A DNA stretch of 64,000 nt from Aquabacterium humicola. GTDB taxonomy: Bacteria; Pseudomonadota; Gammaproteobacteria; Burkholderiales; Burkholderiaceae_C. Every line of letters starts with the position of its first letter. Positions within the stretch are counted from its first letter, which is position 1. The translations under genes were made by a program, and so were the position numbers. The stretch is taken from positions 744,001 through 808,000 of the forward strand of contig NZ_JARGNB010000002.1 of the NCBI RefSeq assembly GCF_030167915.1. The letters are read 5' to 3'. Below the pieces are notes generated by a model that was not told the DNA's origin, ran no database searches, and saw nothing but the letters and a program-made list of their open reading frames with translations. Positions 51,770-61,663 of this stretch are shown in pieces.

Positions 51770-53407
51770 TCAGGTCCGCAGCACCAGGCCGCCCGGCGAA
51801 CGGCCGGTGCGGCGCACGCCGGCCAGGTGCGTGATCGGCTGGCAGAAGCGCTTCTGCAGGGTGGCCGCTTCGGCGAGCAGCGAGTCGCGGTCTTCGATCG
51901 CCTCGGCGTGGCGCCGGGCGACGAGGCCGGCCATCTCGATCAGCTTCGCGTTGCGCGTATCGGTGCCCTTGCTGAGCAGCGATTCGACCGCCGAACGCGG
52001 CTTGCCGCGCACCGAATGCGCCATCGCCTCCTCGGCGATCGCTGTGATCTCGGCCTGGCAGCTGCGGATCGTCGACAGCAGCGGCTCCTTGCGCTGCGCC
52101 GACGCGACCAGCACCTCGGTGACCGCCTTCGAGACGCAGAAGCGCATCGCGATCGTGCGCGCCAGCTGGTCGAGCTCGCCGGCCGGCACGTCCTTCTCGG
52201 GCAGGCGGGTCCACAGCGCGAGCACGATGTTCGAGGCCTCGACATCGAACGCGTCGCTGTTGATGCCATCGGCCAGATCGCGGGCGACGGCGATCGCCTC
52301 GTCGACGTTGCGCGTCATCAGCAGGCGCAGCGCACTGGCGGCCTTCTCGAGCCGCTGCAGGCGCTTCGATTCCGGATGCCGTTCGCAGAAGCGCTTGATC
52401 TGGTCGTGCGCGACGACCAGGCCCTTCGGATCGGCGGTGTCGTAGCGCAGGAAGGCGATCAGCAGCAGCGTCAGCGCATCGAACAGCTTGCTCTTGATGC
52501 CCATGCCGGCGGTACGCTCCAGCAGCCGCAGCGCTTCCTCGCGCTCACCCTGGTAGAAAGCCAGCGTGCCGCAGTGCTGCAGCCGCAGCAGGCAGCCCGG
52601 CGTCAGCTGCGACGCGGTACGGTAGGTGACCAGCGCCTGCGCCAGTTCTCCCTGGTCGACCTGCAGGCTGCCCAGCACGTCGTAGGCGTCGGCATGCTCG
52701 GGGCATTCGCGCAGCAGCGCCTCGACGCTGCGTCGCGCCGGGTTCACTTCGCCGGCGGCGAACTGGGCCCGCGACACGCCGAGGCGGGCCCACGGGATGT
52801 TCTTTTCCTTGGCAACCGTGTCGTAGACCTGGCGTGCGTCGTCGTGGCGGTCCAGCTTCAGCAGCAGCTCGGCGGCCAGGCGTGCGCAGAACAGCCAGTA
52901 CGACTCGCGGCCCTGGTAGCGGCGCAGGCAGATCTTCACGGCAACGTCCAGCTGGCCGCGTTCCATCGCGTCGAAGATGTCGCACAGCACGCGCTTGCGG
53001 CGGCGCGCCTCGATCAGGCGTTCGCCGAGCGCCTGCGCGGTGTAGGGCTTGAGCAGGTAGCTGTCGAGCGCGGATTCGGCCGCCTCGACCACCTTCGAGT
53101 AGGTGGCGTCGCCGGTGACCATGATGAACACGGTCGAGTACGGCAGCTGGTTCTCGCGCCGCAGCTCGTCCAGCAGGTCCTGGCCCGACATGTCGGTGCC
53201 CTCGAAGTGGTAGTCGCACAGCACGATGTCGTACGGGCGCTGCTCGAGGGCCAGGCGCGCTTCGGTGACGCGGCCGGTCTGCTTGACGTGGCCGACGCCC
53301 AGGTCGCGCAGCTGCGCGGCCATCACGCTGCGGGAGGTGACGTTGCTGTCGATGACCAGCGCGTGCGCCTGGTCGATGTCGCGGTCGATCAGCACGCCGG
53401 GACCCAC
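51770..53407 (-). CDS. Response regulator with receiver and TPR domains (VieB-like layout)
   Basis: A 545-residue protein. The receiver domain (about 13-135) keeps phospho-acceptor Asp65 (DIVLCDYHF), Thr98 (MVTGD) and Lys120 (LLKPY). The rest (about 140-545) is helical repeats of TPR type, for example AYDVLGSLQVDQGELAQALVT split over two helices, with no DNA-binding or catalytic output I can recognise. Output by protein-protein contact, as in Vibrio VieB-type proteins, is inference. No sensor kinase is adjacent. The start is GTG 53407, embedded in the palindrome CCCACCTGGTGGG (53403-53415). Confidence 0.8.
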   Translation of the reverse strand: MGPGVLIDRDIDQAHALVIDSNVTSRSVMAAQLRDLGVGHVKQTGRVTEARLALEQRPYDIVLCDYHFEGTDMSGQDLLDELRRENQLPYSTVFIMVTGDATYSKVVEAAESALDSYLLKPYTAQALGERLIEARRRKRVLCDIFDAMERGQLDVAVKICLRRYQGRESYWLFCARLAAELLLKLDRHDDARQVYDTVAKEKNIPWARLGVSRAQFAAGEVNPARRSVEALLRECPEHADAYDVLGSLQVDQGELAQALVTYRTASQLTPGCLLRLQHCGTLAFYQGEREEALRLLERTAGMGIKSKLFDALTLLLIAFLRYDTADPKGLVVAHDQIKRFCERHPESKRLQRLEKAASALRLLMTRNVDEAIAVARDLADGINSDAFDVEASNIVLALWTRLPEKDVPAGELDQLARTIAMRFCVSKAVTEVLVASAQRKEPLLSTIRSCQAEITAIAEEAMAHSVRGKPRSAVESLLSKGTDTRNAKLIEMAGLVARRHAEAIEDRDSLLAEAATLQKRFCQPITHLAGVRRTGRSPGGLVLRT

Positions 53408-53644
53408 CTGGTGGGGTCGGCGGCGCGCCGGGGTGCAGCGGAGAGGGAAGCGGTCAGGGACAGCATGGAGTACGCCTGGAGCGGTTGCTGTCTGCGATAT
53501 CGGCGGCCGCGGCCGCGGCCTTGAGCCTGCGGCCGCGGCTGGAATGCACCAATTGCGCGCGTTTACCGGCGCAATTCGGCCGGCTTGCCGGCCGCGCGGG
53601 CGATCAGGACGGGTGGGGGCGGGCCGGTGGCCACGCCCATCCGC
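53408..53644. other. Repeat-rich intergenic region
   Basis: 237 bases with no gene. It holds CGGCGGCCGCGGCCGCGGCC (53501-53520) and a second GCGGCCGCGGC (53529-53539). Both are NotI/SacII-like palindromes. The hairpins described next follow nearer dnaJ. It should contain the promoter of the receiver-TPR gene, which I cannot locate. Confidence 0.5.
53551..53594 (-). terminator. Tandem hairpins downstream of dnaJ
   Basis: AATTGCGC (53551-53558)/GCGCAATT (53569-53576) is a perfect 8-bp repeat with a 10-base gap. CGGCCGGC-tt-GCCGGCCG (53577-53594) adjoins it. They lie 50-95 bases past the dnaJ stop on its strand. No T-run is present, so factor-dependent ending or mRNA protection is more likely than classic termination. 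Confidence 0.4.
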
Positions 53645-54793
53645 TTACTTGAACAGGTCCTTGACCCGGTCGGTCCAGCTCTTGGCGTTCGGCGAATGTT
53701 TGTCGCCGCCCTTCTTCAGCGATTCGTCGAGCTCGCGCAGCAGCTTCTTCTGGTGCTCGGTCAGCTTGACCGGCGTCTCGACCGCGACGTGGCAGTACAG
53801 GTCGCCGGGATAGCTCGAGCGCAGGCCCTTGATGCCCTTGCCGCGCAGCCGGAAGGTCTTGCCGTGCTGCGTGCCCTCGGGCAGCTCGATCTCCGCCTTG
53901 CCACCGAGCGTGGGCACCTCCATCGTGCCGCCGAGCGCGGCGGTGATCAGCGTCACCGGCACCGTGCAGTGCAGGTCGTCGCCGTCGCGCTCGAAGATCT
54001 CGTGTTCCTTGATGCGGATCTCGATGTACAGGTCGCCCGCCGGGCCGCCGTTGGTGCCCGGCTCGCCGTTGCCGGCCGAGCGGATGCGCATGCCTTCGTT
54101 GATGCCGGCGGGGATCTTCACCTCCAGCGTCTTCTGGCGCTTGAGCTTGCCGGCGCCGTTGCAGGTGGTGCAGGGCTCGGGGATCACCTTGCCCGAGCCA
54201 TGGCAGTGGGGGCAGGTCTGCTGGATGCTGAAGAAGCCCTGGCGCATGTGCACCGTGCCGGCGCCGTTGCAGCTGGTGCAGGTCTTCGCGCTGGTGCCGG
54301 GCTTGGCGCCGGTGCCGTGGCAGGTGTCGCAGGTGTCCCAGCTGGGGATGCGGATCTGCGCGTCCTTGCCGCCGGCCGCTTCCTCCAGCGTGATCTCCAT
54401 CGCGTACGACAGGTCGGAGCCGCGGTAGACCTGCGGTCCGCCGCCGCCGCGCCGGCCGCCGCCGTTGAAGATGTCGCCGAAGATGTCGCCGAAGGCCTCG
54501 GCGAAGCCGCCGAAGCCTTCGGGGCCGCCGCGGAAACCGCCGCCCATGCCGGCGGCGTTGGGGTCGACGCCGGCATGGCCGTACTGATCGTAGGCCGCGC
54601 GCTTGGGCGGCTCGGAGAGCATCTCGTAGGCCTCCTTGGCCTCCTTGAACTTCTCCTCCGCCTTCTTCGCGTCCTCACCCTGGTTGCGGTCAGGGTGGTA
54701 CTTCATGGCCAGCTTGCGGTAGGCCTTCTTGATGTCGTCGTCTGTGGCGTTCTTCGGAACGCCGAGCACGTCGTAGTAGTCGCGCTTCGCCAT
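53645..54793 (-). CDS. dnaJ: Chaperone DnaJ (Hsp40)
   Basis: DnaJ delivers unfolded clients to DnaK and stimulates its ATPase. The product (382 residues) has the J domain (1-70) with His33-Pro34-Asp35. A Gly/Phe-rich region with [14 protein letters not shown] follows, then four zinc-finger repeats ([32 protein letters not shown]) and C-terminal substrate-binding domains. GAAGG upstream supports the start. It is 110 bases downstream of dnaK on the minus strand. Confidence 0.98.
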   Translation of the reverse strand: MAKRDYYDVLGVPKNATDDDIKKAYRKLAMKYHPDRNQGEDAKKAEEKFKEAKEAYEMLSEPPKRAAYDQYGHAGVDPNAAGMGGGFRGGPEGFGGFAEAFGDIFGDIFNGGGRRGGGGPQVYRGSDLSYAMEITLEEAAGGKDAQIRIPSWDTCDTCHGTGAKPGTSAKTCTSCNGAGTVHMRQGFFSIQQTCPHCHGSGKVIPEPCTTCNGAGKLKRQKTLEVKIPAGINEGMRIRSAGNGEPGTNGGPAGDLYIEIRIKEHEIFERDGDDLHCTVPVTLITAALGGTMEVPTLGGKAEIELPEGTQHGKTFRLRGKGIKGLRSSYPGDLYCHVAVETPVKLTEHQKKLLRELDESLKKGGDKHSPNAKSWTDRVKDLFK

Positions 54794-54876
54794 GGAAAAC
54801 CTTCAGCTGTCGGAAATGAACGCGCCGCGTGGAAGCGCAGACGGAGTCTGACGCCTCGAACGCGGCGAGCCAGCGG

Positions 54877-54896
54877 CGCAGCCCGTTCGGGCTGCG
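54877..54896 (-). other. Hairpin between dnaK and dnaJ
   Basis: CGCAGCCCG-tt-CGGGCTGCG is a perfect 9-bp stem just after the dnaK stop; a smaller CAGAC-gga-GTCTG repeat lies at 54838-54850. There is no T-run. It probably attenuates or stabilises the dnaK transcript so that DnaK exceeds DnaJ. Confidence 0.45.
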
Positions 54897-54903
54897 ACCG
54901 ATG

Positions 54904-56856
<1,953 letters not shown>

Positions 56857-56891
56857 GGGTTACTCCTGAGTTTGGTATCTGGTTGTCGTCG

Positions 56892-56919
56892 AGTTGTGGT
56901 CCAGTGCGCGGCTTTCAAG
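56892..56919 (-). promoter_or_regulatory. Possible second sigma-32 promoter before dnaK
   Basis: On the minus strand CTTGAAA (56919-56913) is followed after 13 bases by CCACAACT (56899-56892), a weaker match to the -10 CCCCATNT. It would allow dnaK expression apart from grpE. Confidence 0.4.
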
Positions 56920-56937
56920 GGCCCGGCCGGAGAATGC

Positions 56938-57519
56938 TCACTTGGGCGCCGCCACCGTGACCAGCGCCGGCCGCAGCACGCGGTCGGCGATCAGGTAGCC
57001 CTTCTGCAGCACCGCGACCACGGTGTTCGCTTCCTGCTCGGCCGGCACCATGCTGATCGCCTGGTGCTGGTGCGGGTCGAACTTCGTGCCGGGCGGCGGC
57101 GCGATCTGCATCACCTTGTTGCGCTCCAGCGCTGCGACCAGCTGGCGCAGCGTCGCGTGCACGCCCTCGAGCACCTTCTCGGTGCTGGCGTCGGGCATGG
57201 CGATCGCGGCTTCCAGGCTGTCCTTGACGGGCAGCAGGCTCTCGGCGAAGGACTCGATCGAGAACTTGCGCGCCTTGCTGACTTCCTCGTCGGCACGGCG
57301 GCGCGCGTTCTCGGCCTCGGCCTTGGCGCGCAGGAAGGCGTCGGACAGCTCGTTGTGCTTCGTTTCCAGCTCCGCCAGGCGCTGCTCGGCCGTCGGCTGG
57401 GCCGGCGCGGCGCCGGGGTTGGCCGCCGGCGACGGGCCGGCGGGGTTGGCCGAGGCACCGGTGGCACCTTCGGCCGAGGGCGGAACGCGGGAATCGTTCT
57501 CCGGGAAGTTCGTTGTCAT
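56938..57519 (-). CDS. grpE: Nucleotide exchange factor GrpE
   Basis: GrpE releases ADP from DnaK. The product (193 residues) has an Ala/Pro-rich N-terminus, a long helix ([20 protein letters not shown]) for dimerisation, and the beta domain with [22 protein letters not shown] (quoted in part). The C-terminus [21 protein letters not shown] is diagnostic. It is first of the grpE-dnaK-dnaJ set and lies behind a sigma-32 promoter. Confidence 0.97.
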   Translation of the reverse strand: MTTNFPENDSRVPPSAEGATGASANPAGPSPAANPGAAPAQPTAEQRLAELETKHNELSDAFLRAKAEAENARRRADEEVSKARKFSIESFAESLLPVKDSLEAAIAMPDASTEKVLEGVHATLRQLVAALERNKVMQIAPPPGTKFDPHQHQAISMVPAEQEANTVVAVLQKGYLIADRVLRPALVTVAAPK

Positions 57520-57551
57520 GGTGAGGCTCGTCTTTCAGGCGGTCGCTGGCG

Positions 57552-57579
57552 ATATGGGGCAGATGCCCGCAGCTTCAAG
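57552..57579 (-). promoter_or_regulatory. Heat-shock (sigma-32) promoter of grpE-dnaK-dnaJ
   Basis: On the minus strand CTTGAA (57579-57574) and CCCCATAT (57559-57552) are separated by 14 bases, a near-perfect match to the RpoH consensus CTTGAA-N13-15-CCCCATNT. It lies 33 bases before grpE. Confidence 0.85.
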
Positions 57580-57607
57580 AGGGGTTCTTGCGGGATGTTG
57601 CGAACGG

Positions 57608-58036
57608 TCAGGGCTCGTCGTCGACCGAGGCGCTCCAGCGCTGCCACTCGACCTGGGTGCGCTGCAGCTCGCGGCGGTCGCGCTTGGTCGGGCGGCCCTG
57701 CTCGATGCTCAGGGCCGGCTCGGCGGCCAGGCGCCGCGCCTCGGCGGCCTTGGCGCGGGCGGCGATGCTGTCGGGCGTCTCCTCGTACAGCGCCTGCGCC
57801 ACCGGCGCCGGACCGCGCACAGCGCTGATGCCGCGCACGGCGACTGTACGCACGCCCTGCGGCTGGCGCAGTTCGACCAGATCGTCGATGCGCAGCTCAC
57901 GCGAAGGCTTGGCCACCTGGCCGTTGACGCTGACCCGGCCCTTGCCGATCTCGTCGGCGGCCAACGATCGGGTCTTGTAGAAGCGCGCGGCCCAGAGCCA
58001 CTTGTCCAGGCGCAGCGTCGTCGTCGGGGAATCCAT
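57608..58036 (-). CDS. hslR: Hsp15-like S4-domain RNA-binding protein
   Basis: Hsp15 (HslR) binds free 50S subunits carrying nascent chain-tRNA and helps recycle them after heat shock. The 142-residue product has an S4 domain from LRLDKWLWAARFYKTRSLAADEI to about residue 60 (quoted in part), then a charged helical C-terminus with PTKRDRRELQ. ATG 58036 is preferred to TTG 58045. It sits between the sensor kinase and grpE; its stop is about 28 bases before the sigma-32 promoter region. Confidence 0.88.
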   Translation of the reverse strand: MDSPTTTLRLDKWLWAARFYKTRSLAADEIGKGRVSVNGQVAKPSRELRIDDLVELRQPQGVRTVAVRGISAVRGPAPVAQALYEETPDSIAARAKAAEARRLAAEPALSIEQGRPTKRDRRELQRTQVEWQRWSASVDDEP

Positions 58037-58069
58037 GGGCTGCAATTTTGCCGCCGCCCGGCCGCCGGC

Positions 58070-59518
58070 TCAGCCGGTCGTTGCGGTCGGGGGCGCCGCC
58101 AGCGGCAGGCGGACCCGCGCTTCGAGTCCGTCCACGCCGCCGTCGTCGCCGGTCCGGTTCTGCACGACCAGGCTGCCGTCGAGCGACTGCACGATCTCGC
58201 GGCAAATCGCGAGCCCGAGGCCGGACCCCGAACTCGCCGGTCCGGCGGCGAAGGGCTGGAACAGGCGCTCCTGCAGGCCCGGGGGCAGGCCGGGACCGCT
58301 GTCGACGATGCCCAACTGCGCGTCCGGACCCTCTGCGGACAGCCGCACGACGAGCCGGCCCCCGTGCGGCAGGTGCTTGATCGCGTTGTGCAGCAGGTTG
58401 CGCACCAACTCGCGCAGCGCCCACTCGTGGCCGCGCACCTGCAGGCCCGGTGCGAGGTCGAGCTCGAAGTCGAGCTCGGCGTCGGCGATCAGCGGCGCCA
58501 GGTCGAGCGCGACGCCGCGCACCACCTCCGACCAGTCCTGCGGGCCGGCGTCGCCCTGCTGGCGCAGCTGTTCGACCTTCGCCAGCGCGAGCATCTGGTT
58601 GGCCAGCTGGGTGGCGCCGTCGACCGTCTGCGCGATCTCGCGCAGCGCCTGCTCGGGCGGCACGTCGCCGCGCTGCGCCGACTGCAGCTGCGTCTTCAGC
58701 ACGGCCAGAGGCGTGCGCAGCTGGTGCGAGGCGTCGCGCACGAAACGCTTCTGGTGCGCGACGAGGTCGGCGACGCGGGCCATCGCGTCGTTGGTGGCGT
58801 CGACCAGTGGCATCAGCTCGCGCGGTGCCTGCGGCGCCTCGATCGGCGACACGTCGTCCGGGTCTCGCGCCTTGATCGCCGCCGACAGCGCATGCACCGG
58901 CCGAGTCGCGCGCCGCACGACCCACACCACCACCGTCGCGATCACGGCCACCAGCGCGGCCTGCCGCCACAGCGTGTCGACGAGCAGCTGCCGCGCCAGC
59001 GTCTTGCGCAGCTCCAGCGTCTCGGCCACCTGGATCGTCGCCATGCCCTGGCCGGACAGGCCTGCCACCGGCTGCAGCAGCACCGCGACGCGCACCGGCT
59101 CGCCCTGGTAGCGGTCGTCGTAGAAGTCGACCAGCGCGGCGTAGATGCCGCGGTCCGGCAGTCGGCCGCGCCAGACCGGCAGGTCCTCGAAGCCGGAGAC
59201 CATCTCGCCGTCGAAGCCGGTGACCTTGAAGTACGTGCGGCTGCGGTTGTCGGCCTCGAAGGCCTCCAGCGCGGAGTAGGGCACCGCCGCGCGCAGCCGC
59301 GGTGCCCCGCGTTCGCCGGTCACTTCGAGCAGTTCGCCGATGGCCTTGGCCGAGGCCAGCAGGGTGCGGTCGTACGCGGTGTCCGCGGCGCGCAGCGCCT
59401 GGCGGTAGAGGCTGAAGGCATTGAAGGCGACCAGTGCGAGCACCGGCAGCAGGATGCCCAGCAGCAGCCGGCTGCGCATCGACAGGTGCGCCAGGCGCGA
59501 CGCGAGCCAGCGCTTCAC
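58070..59518 (-). CDS. Sensor histidine kinase, TctE type
   Basis: Membrane histidine kinase (482 residues) with membrane helices at about 18-37 and 187-203 enclosing a periplasmic 2CSK_N-like domain. A HAMP-like stretch precedes the HisKA box with phospho-acceptor His265 (DASHQLRTPLAVLK). The HATPase domain has HNAIKHLPHG (N box), DSGPGLPPG (G1) and GSGLGLAICREI (G2). The architecture and the tct genes nearby indicate a TctE-type sensor of tricarboxylates or related carboxylates. It follows the response regulator gene by 28 bases. Confidence 0.9.
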   Translation of the reverse strand: MKRWLASRLAHLSMRSRLLLGILLPVLALVAFNAFSLYRQALRAADTAYDRTLLASAKAIGELLEVTGERGAPRLRAAVPYSALEAFEADNRSRTYFKVTGFDGEMVSGFEDLPVWRGRLPDRGIYAALVDFYDDRYQGEPVRVAVLLQPVAGLSGQGMATIQVAETLELRKTLARQLLVDTLWRQAALVAVIATVVVWVVRRATRPVHALSAAIKARDPDDVSPIEAPQAPRELMPLVDATNDAMARVADLVAHQKRFVRDASHQLRTPLAVLKTQLQSAQRGDVPPEQALREIAQTVDGATQLANQMLALAKVEQLRQQGDAGPQDWSEVVRGVALDLAPLIADAELDFELDLAPGLQVRGHEWALRELVRNLLHNAIKHLPHGGRLVVRLSAEGPDAQLGIVDSGPGLPPGLQERLFQPFAAGPASSGSGLGLAICREIVQSLDGSLVVQNRTGDDGGVDGLEARVRLPLAAPPTATTG

Positions 59519-59546
59519 GCCGGCCTCCGGATGGCGGCTGCGGTGA

Positions 59547-60233
59547 TCACTGCGGCGCGACGAGGTAGCCGAGCCCGCGCAAGGTGACGAGCTTCAGATC
59601 GGTGGCCGCGAGCTTCTTGCGCAGCCGGTAAGCGACGACCTCGATCGCGTCCGGCTGCACGTCGGCCTCGTCGGCGAAGACCAGCTCGGTGAGGCGTTCC
59701 TTGGCCACCGCCTGGCCCGGGCGTGCGAGCAGCGCGCGCAGCAGAGCCGCCTCGCGCGGCGCCAGCTCCAGCGGGGTGCCGCGCTGGTAGATCGCGCCGC
59801 TGGCCGCATCGACGCGCAGGCCGCAGTACTCGGGAGCTTCGGTGCGCGCCGGGCCTTCGGTGCTGCCGCTCGACGCGCCGCGGCGCGCCAGCGCGCGCAC
59901 GCGGGCCTCGAGCTCGTCCAGGTCGAAAGGCTTGGGCAGGTAGTCGTCGGCGCCGGTGTTGAGGCCGAGGATGCGGTCGCCGACCGCGCCGCGCGCGGTC
60001 AGGATGATCACCGGCGTCGCCAGACCGGCGCCGCGCGCGCGCGCCAGCACCTCGAGCCCGTCCAGCCCCGGCAGGTTCAGGTCCAGCAGCACGACATCGG
60101 GCACGCTGGCGAGCCACCGGTCCACGGCACGCGCGCCGTCCGCGCAGGTGACGACCTGGATGCCGCGGCGTTCGAACGAACGCTGCAGCGTGGCCTGCAT
60201 CGTCGGGTTGTCCTCGATCAGCAGCAGCTTCAT
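59547..60233 (-). CDS. Response regulator, TctD type (OmpR family)
   Basis: A 228-residue DNA-binding response regulator. The receiver domain has LLLIEDN, phospho-acceptor Asp51 (VVLLDLNLPGLDGLEVL), Thr about 79 (ILTARG) and Lys about 101 (LPKPFDLDEL). A C-terminal winged helix with LELAPREAALLRALLARPG and EVVAYRLRKKLAATDLKLVT (quoted in part) follows. ATG 60233 gives the standard KLLLIEDN start. It is the partner of the adjacent TctE-type kinase and the best candidate regulator of the tctCBA genes 1.4 kb away. Confidence 0.92.
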   Translation of the reverse strand: MKLLLIEDNPTMQATLQRSFERRGIQVVTCADGARAVDRWLASVPDVVLLDLNLPGLDGLEVLARARGAGLATPVIILTARGAVGDRILGLNTGADDYLPKPFDLDELEARVRALARRGASSGSTEGPARTEAPEYCGLRVDAASGAIYQRGTPLELAPREAALLRALLARPGQAVAKERLTELVFADEADVQPDAIEVVAYRLRKKLAATDLKLVTLRGLGYLVAPQ

Positions 60234-60258
60234 CGGCTGCGGATGATCGCAGGTTCGT

Positions 60259-60277
60259 CGCGGGGCTCCGCCCCGCG
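60259..60277 (-). other. Hairpin between the fusion gene and the tctD-like gene
   Basis: CGCGGGGC-tcc-GCCCCGCG is a perfect 8-bp stem in the 52-base gap. With no T-run, it may adjust read-through or stability between the two cistrons. Confidence 0.45.
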
Positions 60278-60285
60278 TCCGGGGG

Positions 60286-61455
60286 TCAGCGTTTGGCCAC
60301 GACGTCGGGCTTGAGCACCTGCAGCCCGGCGGCTTCCCATTCTGGCAGGCCGCCGCGGAACCAGTAGACCTGCTTGAAGCCGCGCTCGATCGCGGCGCGG
60401 CTGGCCTTGTACGACTTCCAGCACTCGGCGCCATTGCAGTGGAAGACCGTCGGCTTCGCGGCATCGAGCTTGTCGAGGCCGGCGAAGTCGTCGGCCTTGG
60501 CGTCGTACGCGACGTCCTTCAGGCTCTTCTCGTGGTACGGCACGAAGACCGCGCCCGGGATCTGCTTGGCGCGGTACTCCTTCTCGTTGCGCGTGTCGAC
60601 GACCACCGCGCCCTTGGCGACCAGCTGCTGCACGTCGGCCGCGCTGACCACCGTCGCGCCGGGCAGGTGCGTCGGCGTGAAGGTGCCCAGCTGCGCGACC
60701 GCCTTGTACTGCGACAGCTCCGAGTGCATGGCCACCGGCTTCAGGCCGACGCCGCCGGCCGACGTGGCGAACCACTTGCTGACCTTCGCGCGAACCTCCG
60801 GCGGCAGGTCCTTCCTGACCGCGACCGAGAAGCCGCCCGGCACCGCGCCCGAGCTCGCCAGCACCTTCGCGACGCCCGGGTTCTCGCGCGCGAAGGCATC
60901 CCATTCGCTGCGGCGGATCACCGTCGCGTCGCTCAGCCCGAGACTCACCGCGGTGAGGCCGGCCTGCGGATAACGCGCGAACTCCACGGTGCGGAGGTCC
61001 TTGAAGGACAGGCCGCTGGAGGTCAGCATGCCGCGCGCCATGTAGGTGTAGATCGAGTCCTGCTGCGGCAGGTAGATGCGGCCCTTGCGCATGTCGGCGG
61101 TCGACGCCAGGCGTTCGCGCCCGACCAGCAGATAGTGTTCGGACGGGTCGGTCGAGCCGACCAGTTCGTAGCCGTGCGCCAGCGCCGACGCGACCACCTG
61201 CGCCGGCGCGATGAAGACATCGTAGCCGCCGCTGCGCGTGGCGCGCATCGCGTCGGTCAGGTCTTCTGTGGTCGTCACGTTGACCGGCTGGTTCAGCAGC
61301 TTGCCCAGCTGCTCCTCCATGCCGTGCCGCGACAGCAGCAGCCCGTTCTTGCGGGCCGTGGGTTCGATGGCGACGACCGCCGACAGCTGGCCCCAGGCGG
61401 GCGCGGTCAAGGCAAAGCCGATGGCGCAGGCGATGGCGCCGAGTACTGACTTCAT
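60286..61455 (-). CDS. Periplasmic binding protein (PhnD-like) fused to a rhodanese domain
   Basis: A 389-residue secreted protein. A signal peptide spans about 1-22 (cleavage near AWG|QL). Residues ~25-250 resemble phosphonate/phosphite (PhnD-type) substrate-binding proteins: YDVFIAPAQVVASAL, MRKGRIYLPQQDSIYTYMARG, VSLGLSDATVIRRSEWDAFA. Residues ~265-380 form a rhodanese domain: VVVDTRNEKEY, PGAVFVPYHEKS, then catalytic-loop Cys340 with Cys345 and Trp346 in HCNGAECWKS, and WFRGGLPEWEAAGL. The cysteine pair recalls the CXXCW-type rhodaneses. It is transcribed towards the tctD/E-like genes and divergent from tctC. Binding of a small anion combined with sulfur transfer, or a role in sensing, is inference. 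Confidence 0.8.
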   Translation of the reverse strand: MKSVLGAIACAIGFALTAPAWGQLSAVVAIEPTARKNGLLLSRHGMEEQLGKLLNQPVNVTTTEDLTDAMRATRSGGYDVFIAPAQVVASALAHGYELVGSTDPSEHYLLVGRERLASTADMRKGRIYLPQQDSIYTYMARGMLTSSGLSFKDLRTVEFARYPQAGLTAVSLGLSDATVIRRSEWDAFARENPGVAKVLASSGAVPGGFSVAVRKDLPPEVRAKVSKWFATSAGGVGLKPVAMHSELSQYKAVAQLGTFTPTHLPGATVVSAADVQQLVAKGAVVVDTRNEKEYRAKQIPGAVFVPYHEKSLKDVAYDAKADDFAGLDKLDAAKPTVFHCNGAECWKSYKASRAAIERGFKQVYWFRGGLPEWEAAGLQVLKPDVVAKR

Positions 61456-61663
61456 GAAGGTTCCCCCGAGCTGGATGTGATCGCGGGGTCCGCCCCAACG
61501 CCCGCTCTTGCTGCTTCTTGTCGCGGCGGATGATGCCCGAGGGGGCGTTTTGGTGTCGTAACGAGCCTTAACACGTTAGGACTTCCCCTAACCCGGTCGA
61601 CAGCCGATCGACAGGCTGGCTGGTCACGATGCATGCTGCTTTCCAACCGACAAGGAGACATCC
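61456..61663. promoter_or_regulatory. Divergent control region with phased repeats before tctC
   Basis: 208 bases between divergent genes. GTTAGG (61575-61580) and CCTAAC (61587-61592) form a perfect inverted repeat. TCGACAG occurs twice, at 61597-61603 and 61608-61614, an 11-base period close to one helical turn. These suit a TctD-type OmpR-family regulator. No clear -35/-10 pair is visible. Confidence 0.45.

Noticed and set aside
57608-58036. The Hsp15-like gene as part of the sigma-32 operon
   Set aside because: The grpE sigma-32 promoter lies downstream of this gene, so it cannot drive it; it may still be read from its own promoter or the kinase operon.
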